A stretch of DNA of 64,000 bases from Bacillus sp. NP157 (GTDB lineage: Bacteria > Pseudomonadota > Gammaproteobacteria > Xanthomonadales > Rhodanobacteraceae): NCBI GenBank assembly GCA_018889975.1, contig CP076546.1:992001-1056000 (forward strand), in the 5' to 3' direction. Position 1 is the stretch's first letter, and each line of letters opens with the position of its first letter. Of the stretch, positions 17,098 through 25,921 are shown one piece after another. The notes beneath the pieces were generated by a model. The model was not told where the DNA came from, searched no databases, and worked only from the letters and a program-made list of their open reading frames with translations. Both the position numbers and the translations under genes were made by a program.

Positions 17098-18534
17098 CTA
17101 ACCCGTGACCTGGGCCAGTGCTTCGGCGACGCCCGCGCCGTACTCCGGGTGCACCAGGGTGCAATTGGCTACGTGTCGCTGCTTGACCGGCTCGCTTGCC
17201 CCGCGCATCGCGCGTGCCGTGTTGGCAAACAGGCGTTGCCTTTCCTCCGGCCCCATGAGTTCGAACAGGCGACGTGGCTGGGAGTAGTAATCCTGGTCTT
17301 CCCGGTGGTTCCACCGCGTGGCGACCTGGCCGGCCTGCATCGCCGGCTCCGCATAGGCCGGCTGCGGCTGGAGTGCACCCCGGCTGTTGGGTGCGTAGTG
17401 GGTCTTGCCACCGCCGTTGCCGTCGACCCGCATGGCGCCGTCACGGTGATAGGCGTTGACCGGGCAACGCGGTGCATTGACGGGAATCTGCGCGTAGTTG
17501 ACCCCGAGGCGGTAGCGTTGGGCGTCGCCGTACGAAAAAAGCCGGCCCTGCAGCATGCGGTCAGGCGAGAAGCCGATCCCCGGGACCACCACGGCAGGGG
17601 CAAAGGCGACCTGTTCGATGTCCTGGAAGAAGTTGTCCGGATTGCGGTTGAGCTCGAGGACACCGGCTTCGATGAGCGGGAAGTCCGCGTGCGGCCACAC
17701 CTTGGTCAGGTCGAACGGGTTATAGGGGAGCGCCTCGGCCTGGGCCTCGGTCATCACCTGCACGTACATCGTCCAGCGCGGGAAGTCCTTGCGCTCAATG
17801 GCCTCGAGCAGGTCGCGCTGGTTGCTTTCGCGGTCGTTGCCGATAAGCGCAGTCGCTTGCTCGTCGGTCAGGTTCTCGATGCCCTGATGCGTCTTGAAGG
17901 TGAACTCGACCCAGTGACGGACGTTTTCTGCATTGACGAAACTGAAGGTGTGGCTGCCGAAGCCATGCATATGCCGGAACGAACGTGGGATCCCCCGGTC
18001 GCTCATCACGATGGTGACCTGGTGGATGGCCTCGGGCAGCAGGGTCCAGTAATCCCAGTTGTTGTCGGCGCTGCGCAGGCCCGTGCCCGGGTCGCGCTTG
18101 ATGGCATGGTTGAGGTCAGGAAATTTCAGCGGATCGCGGATGAAGAACACCGGCGTGTTGTTGCCGACCAGATCCCATTTGCCTTCCTCGGTGTAGAACT
18201 TCATCGCGAAGCCGCGGATGTCGCGCTCGGCGTCCGCGGCCCCGCGTTCGCCGGCGACGGTGGAAAAGCGCATGACGACTTCGGTCTGCTTTCCCACCTC
18301 GGAAAAGATCCTGGCCTTCGTGTACGCGGTGATGTCGCCCGTGACGGTGAACGTGCCAAAGGCGCCCGCGCCCTTGGCATGCATGCGGCGCTCGGGAATC
18401 ACCTCGCGATCGAAGTGTGCGATTTTTTCGAGGAACCACACGTCCTGAAGCAGGGCAGGGCCGCGCGGGCCCGCCGTCATGGTGTTGTCGTCGTCAGGTA
18501 CGGGTGCGCCAAAGGCGGTCGTCAGCTTGTCCAC
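17098..18534 (-). CDS. katA: Monofunctional heme catalase
   Basis: This 478-aa enzyme degrades hydrogen peroxide. It carries the active-site motif [15 protein letters not shown] with His52, the distal Asn125 in [12 protein letters not shown], and the proximal heme ligand Tyr335 in [15 protein letters not shown]. The length fits small-subunit (clade 3) catalases. I chose the GTG at 18534 ([12 protein letters not shown]) because GAGAGGAGCACGCC precedes it; an upstream ATG at 18618 would add 28 residues unlike catalase. An 18-bp perfect palindrome lies about 30 bp upstream of the start and may be an operator. The NarL-type regulator gene lies 136 bp upstream on the same strand. The symbol is given by family, not by locus identity. 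Confidence 0.92.
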   Translation of the reverse strand: MDKLTTAFGAPVPDDDNTMTAGPRGPALLQDVWFLEKIAHFDREVIPERRMHAKGAGAFGTFTVTGDITAYTKARIFSEVGKQTEVVMRFSTVAGERGAADAERDIRGFAMKFYTEEGKWDLVGNNTPVFFIRDPLKFPDLNHAIKRDPGTGLRSADNNWDYWTLLPEAIHQVTIVMSDRGIPRSFRHMHGFGSHTFSFVNAENVRHWVEFTFKTHQGIENLTDEQATALIGNDRESNQRDLLEAIERKDFPRWTMYVQVMTEAQAEALPYNPFDLTKVWPHADFPLIEAGVLELNRNPDNFFQDIEQVAFAPAVVVPGIGFSPDRMLQGRLFSYGDAQRYRLGVNYAQIPVNAPRCPVNAYHRDGAMRVDGNGGGKTHYAPNSRGALQPQPAYAEPAMQAGQVATRWNHREDQDYYSQPRRLFELMGPEERQRLFANTARAMRGASEPVKQRHVANCTLVHPEYGAGVAEALAQVTG

Positions 18535-18562
18535 GGCGTGCTCCTCTCGGTGATGGCATGCG

Positions 18563-18580
18563 CTGGCCACCGGTGGCCAG
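18563..18580. promoter_or_regulatory. 18-bp perfect palindrome upstream of catalase
   Basis: CTGGCCACC (18563-18571) is directly followed by its exact reverse complement GGTGGCCAG (18572-18580). It lies 28 bp upstream of the catalase GTG, inside the leader or promoter. It could be a repressor/activator operator or a hairpin in the mRNA leader. It does not resemble the OxyR or PerR consensus that I know. Confidence 0.45.
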
Positions 18581-18669
18581 GCTAGCTGCAGCATCGACCA
18601 GGAGCAGGTCATCGGCATTGACCGTATTCGGCGAATGCATCACATCCGGACGAAACCTTCCGCCGCGAT

Positions 18670-19302
18670 TCAGACGGTGATCATGCCGCGCTTGATGGCG
18701 ATGGCGACGGCATGGGCGCGGTCACTCGTGCCGAGCTTCGTGGCGATGTTCTTCATGTGCTGCTTGATGGTTTCGACGCTCACCGAGAGCTTCTCGGCCA
18801 CCTCGCCGTTGGAGTTGCCTTGCGCAACGATTTCCAGCACGGCGATTTCCCGCTCCGTGAGCGTGTCTTCGGCGAGGTGGATGGCGATGGCCGCCGCGAC
18901 TTCCTGCGTGATGTGCCGCCGACCGGCGTGGATAGCGCGGATGGCCGTCGCCAGGTCCGTGGGCACGGCGTCCTTGAGGATGTAGCCGCGTGCACCGGCG
19001 CGCAGGGCGCGGATGGCCTGGACGTCGGTTTTATAGGTGGACAGGACGAGGATGCGGGCGCCTGGAAACTCCTGGCGGATGAGTTCGATCGACTCGACAC
19101 CGCCCAGCGTGGGCATCTGCAGATCCATGATCGTGATGTCGGGTTGCGACTGCCGGAACTGTTCGAGGGCGTCGTTGCCGTCGGCGGCGACCCCGACTAC
19201 GACCATGTCCGTGCTCGCGTTGATCACCGTCCGGATGCCTTCCCGCATCAGCGGGTGGTCGTCGACGACAAGGACTCGGATGGGACGTTCGGACTGCGAC
19301 AT
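18670..19302 (-). CDS. NarL/FixJ-type response regulator
   Basis: This 210-aa protein has a receiver domain (acidic pair D14-D15 in LVVDDHP, likely phosphoacceptor Asp60 in ITIMDLQMP, and conserved Lys in GYILKDA) and a C-terminal LuxR-type helix-turn-helix (LTEREIAVLEIVAQGNSNGEVAEKLSVSVETIKQHMKNI, split here over residues ~148-190). Its gene is third in a leftward operon after two AraC-type regulators (24-bp gap). No kinase is in the same operon; the 976-aa propeller kinase at 22073 is the nearest candidate partner, as such HisKA_3 kinases usually phosphorylate NarL-type regulators. Confidence 0.9.
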   Translation of the reverse strand: MSQSERPIRVLVVDDHPLMREGIRTVINASTDMVVVGVAADGNDALEQFRQSQPDITIMDLQMPTLGGVESIELIRQEFPGARILVLSTYKTDVQAIRALRAGARGYILKDAVPTDLATAIRAIHAGRRHITQEVAAAIAIHLAEDTLTEREIAVLEIVAQGNSNGEVAEKLSVSVETIKQHMKNIATKLGTSDRAHAVAIAIKRGMITV

Positions 19303-19326
19303 GGATGCGCCGGTGGAGGTGACGTG

Positions 19327-19863
19327 TCATTCCACCCCACGTTCCCGCCGTCGCCAGGCTCCCGGGCTGGACCCGACCCTTCGCAGGAAACTGTGGTTGA
19401 AATGGCTTTGCTCCGCAAACCCGCACTCGAGAGCGATGTGGGTCAGCGACAGCGACGTCTGAAGCATAAGGGTCTTTGCGTGTGCAAGTCTTGCATCGAC
19501 GCGCCACTCCTGGGGCGTACATCCAAATTTGGCGCGGAACGCGCGGCAGAAGTTGCCCACGGTGGTGCCGCAGGCCGAAGCGACCGCCGGGATGGGTACG
19601 CAGGGGCCGGGGTTGCCGAGCAGCGCCGTGGCCAGTGCTTCCTGCCAGGGCTGGAGGGCGACGCCGGGGCGGCTCGACATGTCGTCCGTGTGTCCCAGTT
19701 CGGTCAGCCGTGCAACGATGGCGCTGACCATGCAGGCCAGGACCGTTGCGTCGACCTTCGGAAGCCGCATGCACCCGGCAAGGATGCTGCCGAGTTCATC
19801 GAGCAGGGCGTCATGCCGCGCCAGTGCCAATGCCGGGTGGCTTCCGTCGGCTCGGCTTGCCAT
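19327..19863 (-). CDS. Small AraC-family regulator (second of a pair)
   Basis: This 178-aa protein is mainly an AraC/XylS DNA-binding domain: two helix-turn-helix units, VASACGTTVGNFCRAFRAKF and SLTHIALECGFAEQSHFNHSF, followed by a basic end. The first ~70 residues carry no recognisable ligand-binding cupin domain. Its ATG overlaps the TGA of the upstream AraC gene by one base (TGATG), so they are coupled. The response regulator follows. The arrangement suggests a layered regulatory module; targets are unknown. Confidence 0.85.
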   Translation of the reverse strand: MASRADGSHPALALARHDALLDELGSILAGCMRLPKVDATVLACMVSAIVARLTELGHTDDMSSRPGVALQPWQEALATALLGNPGPCVPIPAVASACGTTVGNFCRAFRAKFGCTPQEWRVDARLAHAKTLMLQTSLSLTHIALECGFAEQSHFNHSFLRRVGSSPGAWRRRERGVE

Positions 19864-20582
19864 CACACACCGGCCTCCAGCGTGTTGAGCGGGTTCCCTG
19901 CCGTGGTTGCGCCGAGGTTGGCTGCGCGTGCGGCAGGCCTGACGATGCGCCGCCATTCGCTGGGACTCATGCCGGTCAGTTGGCTGAAGACACGACTGAA
20001 ATGACTCTGTGCAGTGAAGCCTGCGCGGCGTGCGATCGTGGCGAGGGACTCGTCGCCCTCGGCGAGTTGCCGGCGGCAGTCGCGGATGCGTCGCTCCTGA
20101 CGCCACTGCTGGGGCGAGATCCCCGTGCAGAGGCGGAAGGCCCGACGGAAATGCCCTTCCGAAACACCACACGCTGCGGCGACGTCACTGACGTAAAGGG
20201 CTTTTTCCAGCCCGCTGCCCAGCAGCCCGTAGGCGATGTCTAATTGCCGTGCCGACAATGCCGTGCTGCCTGACGGGCAGGCTTTGCCGAGGACGGCGTC
20301 GAGTGCGCTGGCGGCATCGCGCAGATGCCGTGCTGCGGACGAGCCTTGCGTGGAGCCGACATCGAGTCGCTGGCCGAGGGCGCGCATGCGTGACGCAAGC
20401 TCCGTGCTCGACGGGTCTTTCTCATGCGCGGCGACCAGGTGATTGGCGACCAGGCGCCGGTCGTCGGCCTCGAAGACAAGGCCGAGCAGCCAACCCGTGT
20501 CCATCGGGGTGAGATGGCCAACGCCTGCATGGTCGCCCAGTGGCGCGCTCGAGCTTGCGGGAATTCCGGCAACGAGGTGCAT
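19863..20582 (-). CDS. AraC-family regulator (first of a pair)
   Basis: This 239-aa protein has an N-terminal ~135-residue region of unknown fold, then an AraC/XylS domain with both helix-turn-helix units (VSDVAAACGVSEGHFRRAF and LATIARRAGFTAQSHFSRVF) and the typical end MSPSEWRR. The start at 20582 is supported by GGAGGAGACGCGCC. Its promoter region contains an inverted repeat TCCCCC-GATT-GGGGGA (20662-20677), similar to one upstream of the AraC gene at 53393. It leads an AraC-AraC-NarL operon. Confidence 0.85.
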   Translation of the reverse strand: MHLVAGIPASSSAPLGDHAGVGHLTPMDTGWLLGLVFEADDRRLVANHLVAAHEKDPSSTELASRMRALGQRLDVGSTQGSSAARHLRDAASALDAVLGKACPSGSTALSARQLDIAYGLLGSGLEKALYVSDVAAACGVSEGHFRRAFRLCTGISPQQWRQERRIRDCRRQLAEGDESLATIARRAGFTAQSHFSRVFSQLTGMSPSEWRRIVRPAARAANLGATTAGNPLNTLEAGV

Positions 20583-20658
20583 GGCGCGTCTCCTCCACAT
20601 GTGAAGGAACGATAAAGTCGCGCGGTGTTCGTCGCTATCCTAGGTTACGGGAGCCGGG

Positions 20659-20680
20659 CCGTCCCCCGATTGGGGGATGG
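20659..20680. promoter_or_regulatory. CCCCC-N4-GGGGG inverted repeat, putative operator
   Basis: TCCCCC (20662-20667) and GGGGGA (20672-20677) form a perfect 6-bp repeat with loop GATT, extended outward by CC/GG pairs. It lies in the divergent region between the AraC gene (start 20582, leftward) and the secreted HExxH gene (start 20838, rightward). A related element is found at 53309-53332. Confidence 0.5.
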
Positions 20681-20837
20681 CCTTTGCCCCCTCGGGAGGT
20701 AGCTGTCCTGCCATGCCGATGGACGCCGCTCGATTCCGGCACGGCAGCGCAGTGCGCACAAGCCTGCCGCGAGGCATCCGATTACGGTCACACACTGGGG
20801 CCTCGTTGCCGACGCCGATACATCGCCCAGGAAGACC

Positions 20838-21917
20838 ATGAAATCGTTCGCCACCCATTTAGTCCTTGCCTTGACCGTTGTGCTTGCCTTGCCCGCCAGG
20901 GCGTCGGTGGCGGTCGTCATCGATACGTCGGCCGCGCATGCGGTGCTCGACGCCCTCGACAATCCCGCGCTGTCGATGGACGACGCCCGGCGCATTGCCC
21001 ATCTCCCGGACAACAAGGGGCCCATCGACAAGCTCCGCGAGTTCAAGATCAACGTCACCGAGGAAGACCTTGCCCGTGCGTTGTATGCCACGGCGCACGG
21101 CGTGCCGGTGACCAGGCGCGAGGAGGCCGCCTTCCTGCTCGACATGATGAAGCCGAAGGTCGCAGGGGCCAAAGCCCTCCTGCAGGCGATGGACGACGAC
21201 CCCGCCACGTTCCAGGACGCCATTCGCCAGCGCATCGCGATGTACTCGCCGCCGGGTTCGGACCTGAAGTTGACGGGCCATGTCGTGGCCGTCGGCGATG
21301 GCGGTGGCTATTCCTTCGGCACCACCGACTTCTATCTCAACCTCGTCATGACCGACGATATCGCCATGGCACGCAGCACGACGACACACGAGATGTACCA
21401 CGCGGTGCAAGGCGTGTTTGCCAGGGCGCGGATGCCGTCGGTGGCAGATGGCGACGCGGAGACCGGATGTCCTGCCGTCCGTCGCCTGTTCGATGCGGTC
21501 TACCGCGAAGGCTCGGCGGTCGAGGTCGCCGACGTGTCGCTCATGGCCCAGTTCCGTACACCGAACGCCTTGCGCCAGAAGACCGACATGGACGATGGCC
21601 GAAAGCATCTGGGCACCAGCGTGGCGCTCCTGGAGATGTCGGTCATCTCGCTCGAGGCGAAGCCGGGCATGTCGTACGACGACGTGTACGGGATGGGGTT
21701 CTACGGACACGCCATCCTCTACAACATCAGTTACGCGATGGCGCGGGCCATCGTCGAGGCGGACGGCGCGTCCGGGCTCGCCACGTATCTGAAGCGGCCG
21801 GCGTCGGCGTTCATCCAGCGCTACACGCAATTGCCCACGTACGGAAAGGACGACCAGCATCCGCGCCTCGGTCCCCACACCGTGGCAGCGCTTGCGCGGG
21901 TCGGCAGCTGTCACTGA
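20838..21917 (+). CDS. Secreted HExxH-motif protein, putative zinc peptidase
   Basis: This 359-aa protein has a signal peptide (first ~22 residues, ending LPARA) and should be exported. The motif THEMYHAVQG near residue 182 is an HExxH zinc-binding signature, and a downstream acidic stretch YREGSAVEVAD near residue 223 could supply the third ligand. The N-terminal part (SAAHAVLDALDNPALSMDDARRIAHL) is the pattern seen in DUF2268/DUF5700-like predicted proteases. It stands alone between the AraC operon and the propeller kinase, divergent from the former. A GC hairpin follows the stop. Peptidase function is inferred from the motif. Confidence 0.75.
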   Translation: MKSFATHLVLALTVVLALPARASVAVVIDTSAAHAVLDALDNPALSMDDARRIAHLPDNKGPIDKLREFKINVTEEDLARALYATAHGVPVTRREEAAFLLDMMKPKVAGAKALLQAMDDDPATFQDAIRQRIAMYSPPGSDLKLTGHVVAVGDGGGYSFGTTDFYLNLVMTDDIAMARSTTTHEMYHAVQGVFARARMPSVADGDAETGCPAVRRLFDAVYREGSAVEVADVSLMAQFRTPNALRQKTDMDDGRKHLGTSVALLEMSVISLEAKPGMSYDDVYGMGFYGHAILYNISYAMARAIVEADGASGLATYLKRPASAFIQRYTQLPTYGKDDQHPRLGPHTVAALARVGSCH

Positions 21918-21918
21918 G

Positions 21919-21960
21919 GGCCTGGCGGCATCAGGCCGGTTTCGTCCAAAACGTCGGACG
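21919..21960 (+). terminator. Two small hairpins after the HExxH gene
   Basis: GGCCTG (21919-21924) pairs with CAGGCC (21932-21937) and is followed by GGTTTC; CGTCC (21943-21947) pairs with GGACG (21956-21960). They begin right after the stop codon. The T-run is minimal, so this is a weak terminator candidate. Confidence 0.4.
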
Positions 21961-22072
21961 GGTGTGCATGGACAGCGCGATGGCGTTGTATGACCCTGCA
22001 GGAGGCTGCCTCGGCAACCTTTGAATGGTCAATACTTGAAGCGCGTCCACTCATCGGGCGACGGAACACCCC

Positions 22073-25003
22073 ATGGTCGACACGAGTATCGCCCGCACGG
22101 CGCATTTCTTCCTCTTTGCCTTTCTCCTGCTGGTCGCGCCGGCGGCGGTCGCCGCGGTGGCATCGCCGCCATCGGGCGTGCTGCTGTCGCAGTTACGCCA
22201 CACCATTTTCCTGCCCGAGCAGGGCGCTCCTGCGGCGGTCGAGGTCATCGCACAGGCCCCTGACGGGCTTTTGTGGTTGTGTTCCGGCACGGGTCTGGTG
22301 AGCTTCGACGGGACGACGTTCGACGGCACGCTGACCGACAGGATGACGACCCCCGCATGCCGGGGCCTGTATATCGAGCCGTCCGGAGACATCTGGGTGG
22401 GCCATAACTTCGGGGGCATCGAGCGCATCTCCCACGGCGTCGTCGAGCACGTCGGCACCGAGGGTTTGCCCCCGGGGACGGCCTTCGACTTCGCGCGACG
22501 GCAAGGGGTGCTCTGGGTCGCCACGACCCATGGCCTCGCCACCCTGGACGACGCAGGCAAGTGGCATCGGGTGGGTGCGGCCGAAGGGTATCCGGGAGGC
22601 AATCCGGAGGGGATGATGCTCGACCCGTCCGGCACGCTCTGGGTGGCCGACGCGACGCAGACCTGGAAGCTCCTGCCGGACGGGCACCGTTTCGAGCTCG
22701 CCGGCACGATGATCGTCATGGATCGGATCTACGCCCACCTTCCGCCCGACTCGACGCGGCTGGGCGACGGGCACGATGGCGAAGCGCTGGTCGACAGCAG
22801 TGGAGCCTTATGGACGGCCACCGACAACGGTCTCTCCCGCAGCGTCCCGTTGGCTGACGGCCGCAGTGTCACGGAGGAGATGACGCCGAAGAACGGATTG
22901 AGCAGCGACTACGTGCTGTTCTTCCTCGAGGACCGCGAGCACGACATCTGGGTGGCGACGCATGCGGGCCTCGAACGGTTCCAGCCGACACGGTTCACCC
23001 GCTTTCCGTTGCCCGGACACATCACCGATCCCACCGTGCTGGCCGACGGTGGGCAAGGCCTGTTTGTAGCGTCCATCTGGCAGCCCCCGCTGCACATCAC
23101 GCCCGATGGCGGGTGGACGCATGTAACGGCGCATGAGGCGTCCGTGATGGCGAACGAGCCGTCCGGGGCGACGTGGTTCGGTGGTGGCCCTTCCTTGTGG
23201 CGCGCGAGCGAAGGCAAGGTCACGGAGCTCGGCCTGCCGAAAGAACTCGGCGACCCGAGGCGTCTTGTCGATGGCCTGGCCCCCGTTACGGCGGACGATG
23301 TCTGGATGAGCGTCCGCCAGAAGGGGCTGTTCCGCTTCCACGACGGGCATTGGCAAGCGCAGGCTGGCTTGAACGGCTTGCCGCAGGACGAGCCTCGTTC
23401 CGTGCGCCGGGTGGCGGATCATGTCTGGTTTGGCTACGCCGATGGCGCCCTTTACCGCTGGAGCGCGGCGGACGGGGTGGGCCACGTGCGCGATCTCGAT
23501 GGCCCGGTGGGCACCATCGCGAGCGTGAGCGAAGCGCCTTCCGGATTGTGGGTCGCAGGCAGGAAGGGCGTGGCGTGGATCGTTGGGCAGCACGTTGTGT
23601 CGGTGGTTCGCCAGGAAGGGCAGGCTTATTCCGACGCGACCGACGTCCTCGTGAGCAAGCAGGGCGACGTCTGGATAACGACGTCGGCGGGCCTCTATCG
23701 CATCCGGGCGGCCGATGTTCCGAAGGCGGCATCGGATGGCACGGTCCGCGTCGCCAGCGATTTCGTTGCGCCCACGGACGGCCCGGGTGACTTTACCAAC
23801 GGCACCAACGCGTCAGACCGGATCGCGGAATCGTCGGACGGTCGCATCTGGGTCGCCACGGTCGAGCACCTGTCGTACATCGATGGGGGCAAGCTGGCGG
23901 ACCTCCCGCCGTTGCCGGCGCCGCACATCACGGGCCTGCTCGCGGATGGGGTGCACTATCCGGTAGCCACGACGCAGCTGCCGCCGCGTGTGCGCGACAT
24001 CCGTGTGGGGTATGCGGTCACCTACCTCTCGCATCCGGATCGCGTGACCTTTCGCTACCGTCTGCGTGGCTACGATGACCGCTGGCAGGACGTCGGGTCG
24101 CGGCGGGAAGCGGTGTTCACCAACCTCGACGATGGTAACTACACGCTCGAGGTGCAGGCGAGGCTCGATGGGTCCGAGTGGCGGGGCGCCGTCGGCACGC
24201 TCTCGTTTTCGATAAAGCCCGCGTACTACCAGACCTGGTGGTTCAAGGTCCTTGCGGCGCTGGTGGGTGTAGGCATCATCCTCGCGCTGCAGTGGGGATG
24301 GCGCCGGGTCACGGCGCTCGAGGCCCACGCCCGGGTCGACGAGCGTGCACGCGTGGCTCGCGATCTCCACGACAACTTCCTGCAAAGCGTGCAGGCCTTC
24401 ATCCTGCGGACGCACGCGGCGATGATCTCGACGCTTACGCCCGAACAGCGGCAGGAGATGCTCAAGAGTGCGGTCATCCTCGCGGAAAACTCCATGCGCG
24501 AGGGACGGGAGAAACTCGGACATCTTCGCCTTCCAACGTTCCCCACCGACCTGGCCGACTATCTGCACGTGGTCGCCATGGACCTTGCCGAGGAGCATCC
24601 GGCGGTCTTCGATGTCGAGACCAGGGGCGAGCCGGTCTCGCTTGTACGCCCCGCGTTCGAGCAGCTGCAGCCCATCTGCAGGGAAGCACTGATCAACGCG
24701 TTCCGTCACGCCCATGCGTCAGCGATACGCGTCCTTGTGACGTTCGAGCGGCGGTACCTGACCGTGTCCGTGCAAGACGACGGCGTGGGGATCGAGCCGG
24801 CCGTCCTCGAGCACTCACGTCCCGGCCATTGGGGCCTCTTCGGCATGCGCGAGCGTGCAGCTGCCCTGGGTGCCCGCCTGCGTATCGAGACGGCGCCGGG
24901 GGCAGGGACGAGGGTTGAGGTGCGGGTGAGGGCGCGGCGGATATATAGCTCACGCCGCCAGGCCGTTGCCGAGGTGGTGGCGGGTGTGCCCGGCTCCGGG
25001 TAG
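22073..25003 (+). CDS. Two-component propeller sensor histidine kinase (HisKA_3)
   Basis: This 976-aa protein has a signal sequence or first membrane segment (HFFLFAFLLLVAPAAVAA), a periplasmic beta-propeller of repeated W-V-A-type blades (for example LWVATTHGLATLDD, IWVATHAGLERFQ, VWITTSAGLYRI), a Y_Y_Y domain (about 645-705, FRYRLRGYDDRWQDVG), one transmembrane helix (about 725-745), a HisKA_3 domain with phosphorylatable His766 in ARDLHDNFLQ, and a HATPase end (DDGVGIEP, GLFGMRERAAALGARL). It should sense a periplasmic ligand and phosphorylate a NarL-type regulator; none is adjacent, and the nearest is at 18670. It is similar in layout to kinases at 45997 and 62175. Confidence 0.9.
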   Translation: MVDTSIARTAHFFLFAFLLLVAPAAVAAVASPPSGVLLSQLRHTIFLPEQGAPAAVEVIAQAPDGLLWLCSGTGLVSFDGTTFDGTLTDRMTTPACRGLYIEPSGDIWVGHNFGGIERISHGVVEHVGTEGLPPGTAFDFARRQGVLWVATTHGLATLDDAGKWHRVGAAEGYPGGNPEGMMLDPSGTLWVADATQTWKLLPDGHRFELAGTMIVMDRIYAHLPPDSTRLGDGHDGEALVDSSGALWTATDNGLSRSVPLADGRSVTEEMTPKNGLSSDYVLFFLEDREHDIWVATHAGLERFQPTRFTRFPLPGHITDPTVLADGGQGLFVASIWQPPLHITPDGGWTHVTAHEASVMANEPSGATWFGGGPSLWRASEGKVTELGLPKELGDPRRLVDGLAPVTADDVWMSVRQKGLFRFHDGHWQAQAGLNGLPQDEPRSVRRVADHVWFGYADGALYRWSAADGVGHVRDLDGPVGTIASVSEAPSGLWVAGRKGVAWIVGQHVVSVVRQEGQAYSDATDVLVSKQGDVWITTSAGLYRIRAADVPKAASDGTVRVASDFVAPTDGPGDFTNGTNASDRIAESSDGRIWVATVEHLSYIDGGKLADLPPLPAPHITGLLADGVHYPVATTQLPPRVRDIRVGYAVTYLSHPDRVTFRYRLRGYDDRWQDVGSRREAVFTNLDDGNYTLEVQARLDGSEWRGAVGTLSFSIKPAYYQTWWFKVLAALVGVGIILALQWGWRRVTALEAHARVDERARVARDLHDNFLQSVQAFILRTHAAMISTLTPEQRQEMLKSAVILAENSMREGREKLGHLRLPTFPTDLADYLHVVAMDLAEEHPAVFDVETRGEPVSLVRPAFEQLQPICREALINAFRHAHASAIRVLVTFERRYLTVSVQDDGVGIEPAVLEHSRPGHWGLFGMRERAAALGARLRIETAPGAGTRVEVRVRARRIYSSRRQAVAEVVAGVPGSG

Positions 25004-25105
25004 GCGCAAGGGACAGCCCAGTCAGGATCCCCCCAACCACTCCGGTTATGATCCGGTCTATCCGATTCGTCTCGATCCGCTTCGGATTCCCGTCCCGGAG
25101 CCCCG

Positions 25106-25921
25106 ATGCGCGTCCAAGAACGAAACAATGTCCGCCAGTTCGGCGATGGCCCGGCCACCCTGGTCTTCGCCCACGGCTTTGGCTGCGACCAGAACATGTG
25201 GCGCCTGGTGGCATCGGCGTTCTCCGACCGGTTCCGGGTGGTCCTGTTCGATCTGGTGGGTAGCGGCGGTTCCGACCTTTCCGCCTACGACCGCGACAAG
25301 TACGACAGCCTCGATGGCTATGCCGACGACCTGATCGAGGTCGTCCAGGCCTTCGGCCGCGGCCCGGTCGTCTTCGTCGGGCATTCGGTCAGCGCCATGA
25401 TCGGCGCCGTGGCCGAGCTGAGGTCCCCGGGGCTCTTCGCCGCCCACATCATGATCGGACCGTCGCCGTGCTACATCGACGACGGCGACTACACGGGCGG
25501 CTTCAGCCGGGACGACATCGATTCCCTGCTGGAAACCCTCAGCGGCAACTACCTGGGATGGTCGAGCACCATGGCCCCCGTCATCATGGGCGCGCCCGAC
25601 CAGCCGGAGTTGGCCGAAGAACTCACCAACAGCTTCTGCCGGACCGATCCGGAAGTCGCCAGGCAGTTCGCCCGGGTCACCTTCCTCTCCGACAGCCGGC
25701 GGGACATCCCCCGGCTGGCAAGCCCCTGCCTGATCCTGCAGTGCTCCGACGACATCATTGCCCCCATGGCGGTCGGCGATTACCTGCATCGCGTCCTGCC
25801 CAACAGCACGCTGCGCGTCATCGACAACGTCGGCCATTGCCCGCACCTGAGCGCCCCGCGTGCCAGCATCGAGGCCATGAACGCGTTCCTCGCCACCCTC
25901 GACCTGCGCGATGCCTCCTGA
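25106..25921 (+). CDS. RsbQ-like alpha/beta hydrolase
   Basis: This 271-aa protein matches the RsbQ/D14-like group of alpha/beta hydrolases: FGDGPATLVFAHGFGCDQNMW, nucleophile Ser94 in VGHSVSAMIG, the IMIGPSPCYID segment, catalytic Asp in QCSDDIIAP and His in NVGHCPHLSAP. In Bacillus, RsbQ works with the PAS-domain phosphatase RsbP, probably by making or delivering a ligand for its PAS domain. Here its stop lies inside the start of a PAS histidine kinase gene (11-base overlap), so a similar partnership with that kinase is likely. The substrate is unknown. Confidence 0.88.
   Translation: MRVQERNNVRQFGDGPATLVFAHGFGCDQNMWRLVASAFSDRFRVVLFDLVGSGGSDLSAYDRDKYDSLDGYADDLIEVVQAFGRGPVVFVGHSVSAMIGAVAELRSPGLFAAHIMIGPSPCYIDDGDYTGGFSRDDIDSLLETLSGNYLGWSSTMAPVIMGAPDQPELAEELTNSFCRTDPEVARQFARVTFLSDSRRDIPRLASPCLILQCSDDIIAPMAVGDYLHRVLPNSTLRVIDNVGHCPHLSAPRASIEAMNAFLATLDLRDAS

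Noticed and set aside
18712-20004. A 430-codon plus-strand frame over the NarL and AraC genes
   Set aside because: It mirrors three well-supported regulator genes and has Asp/Gly/Arg-rich, motif-free sequence.
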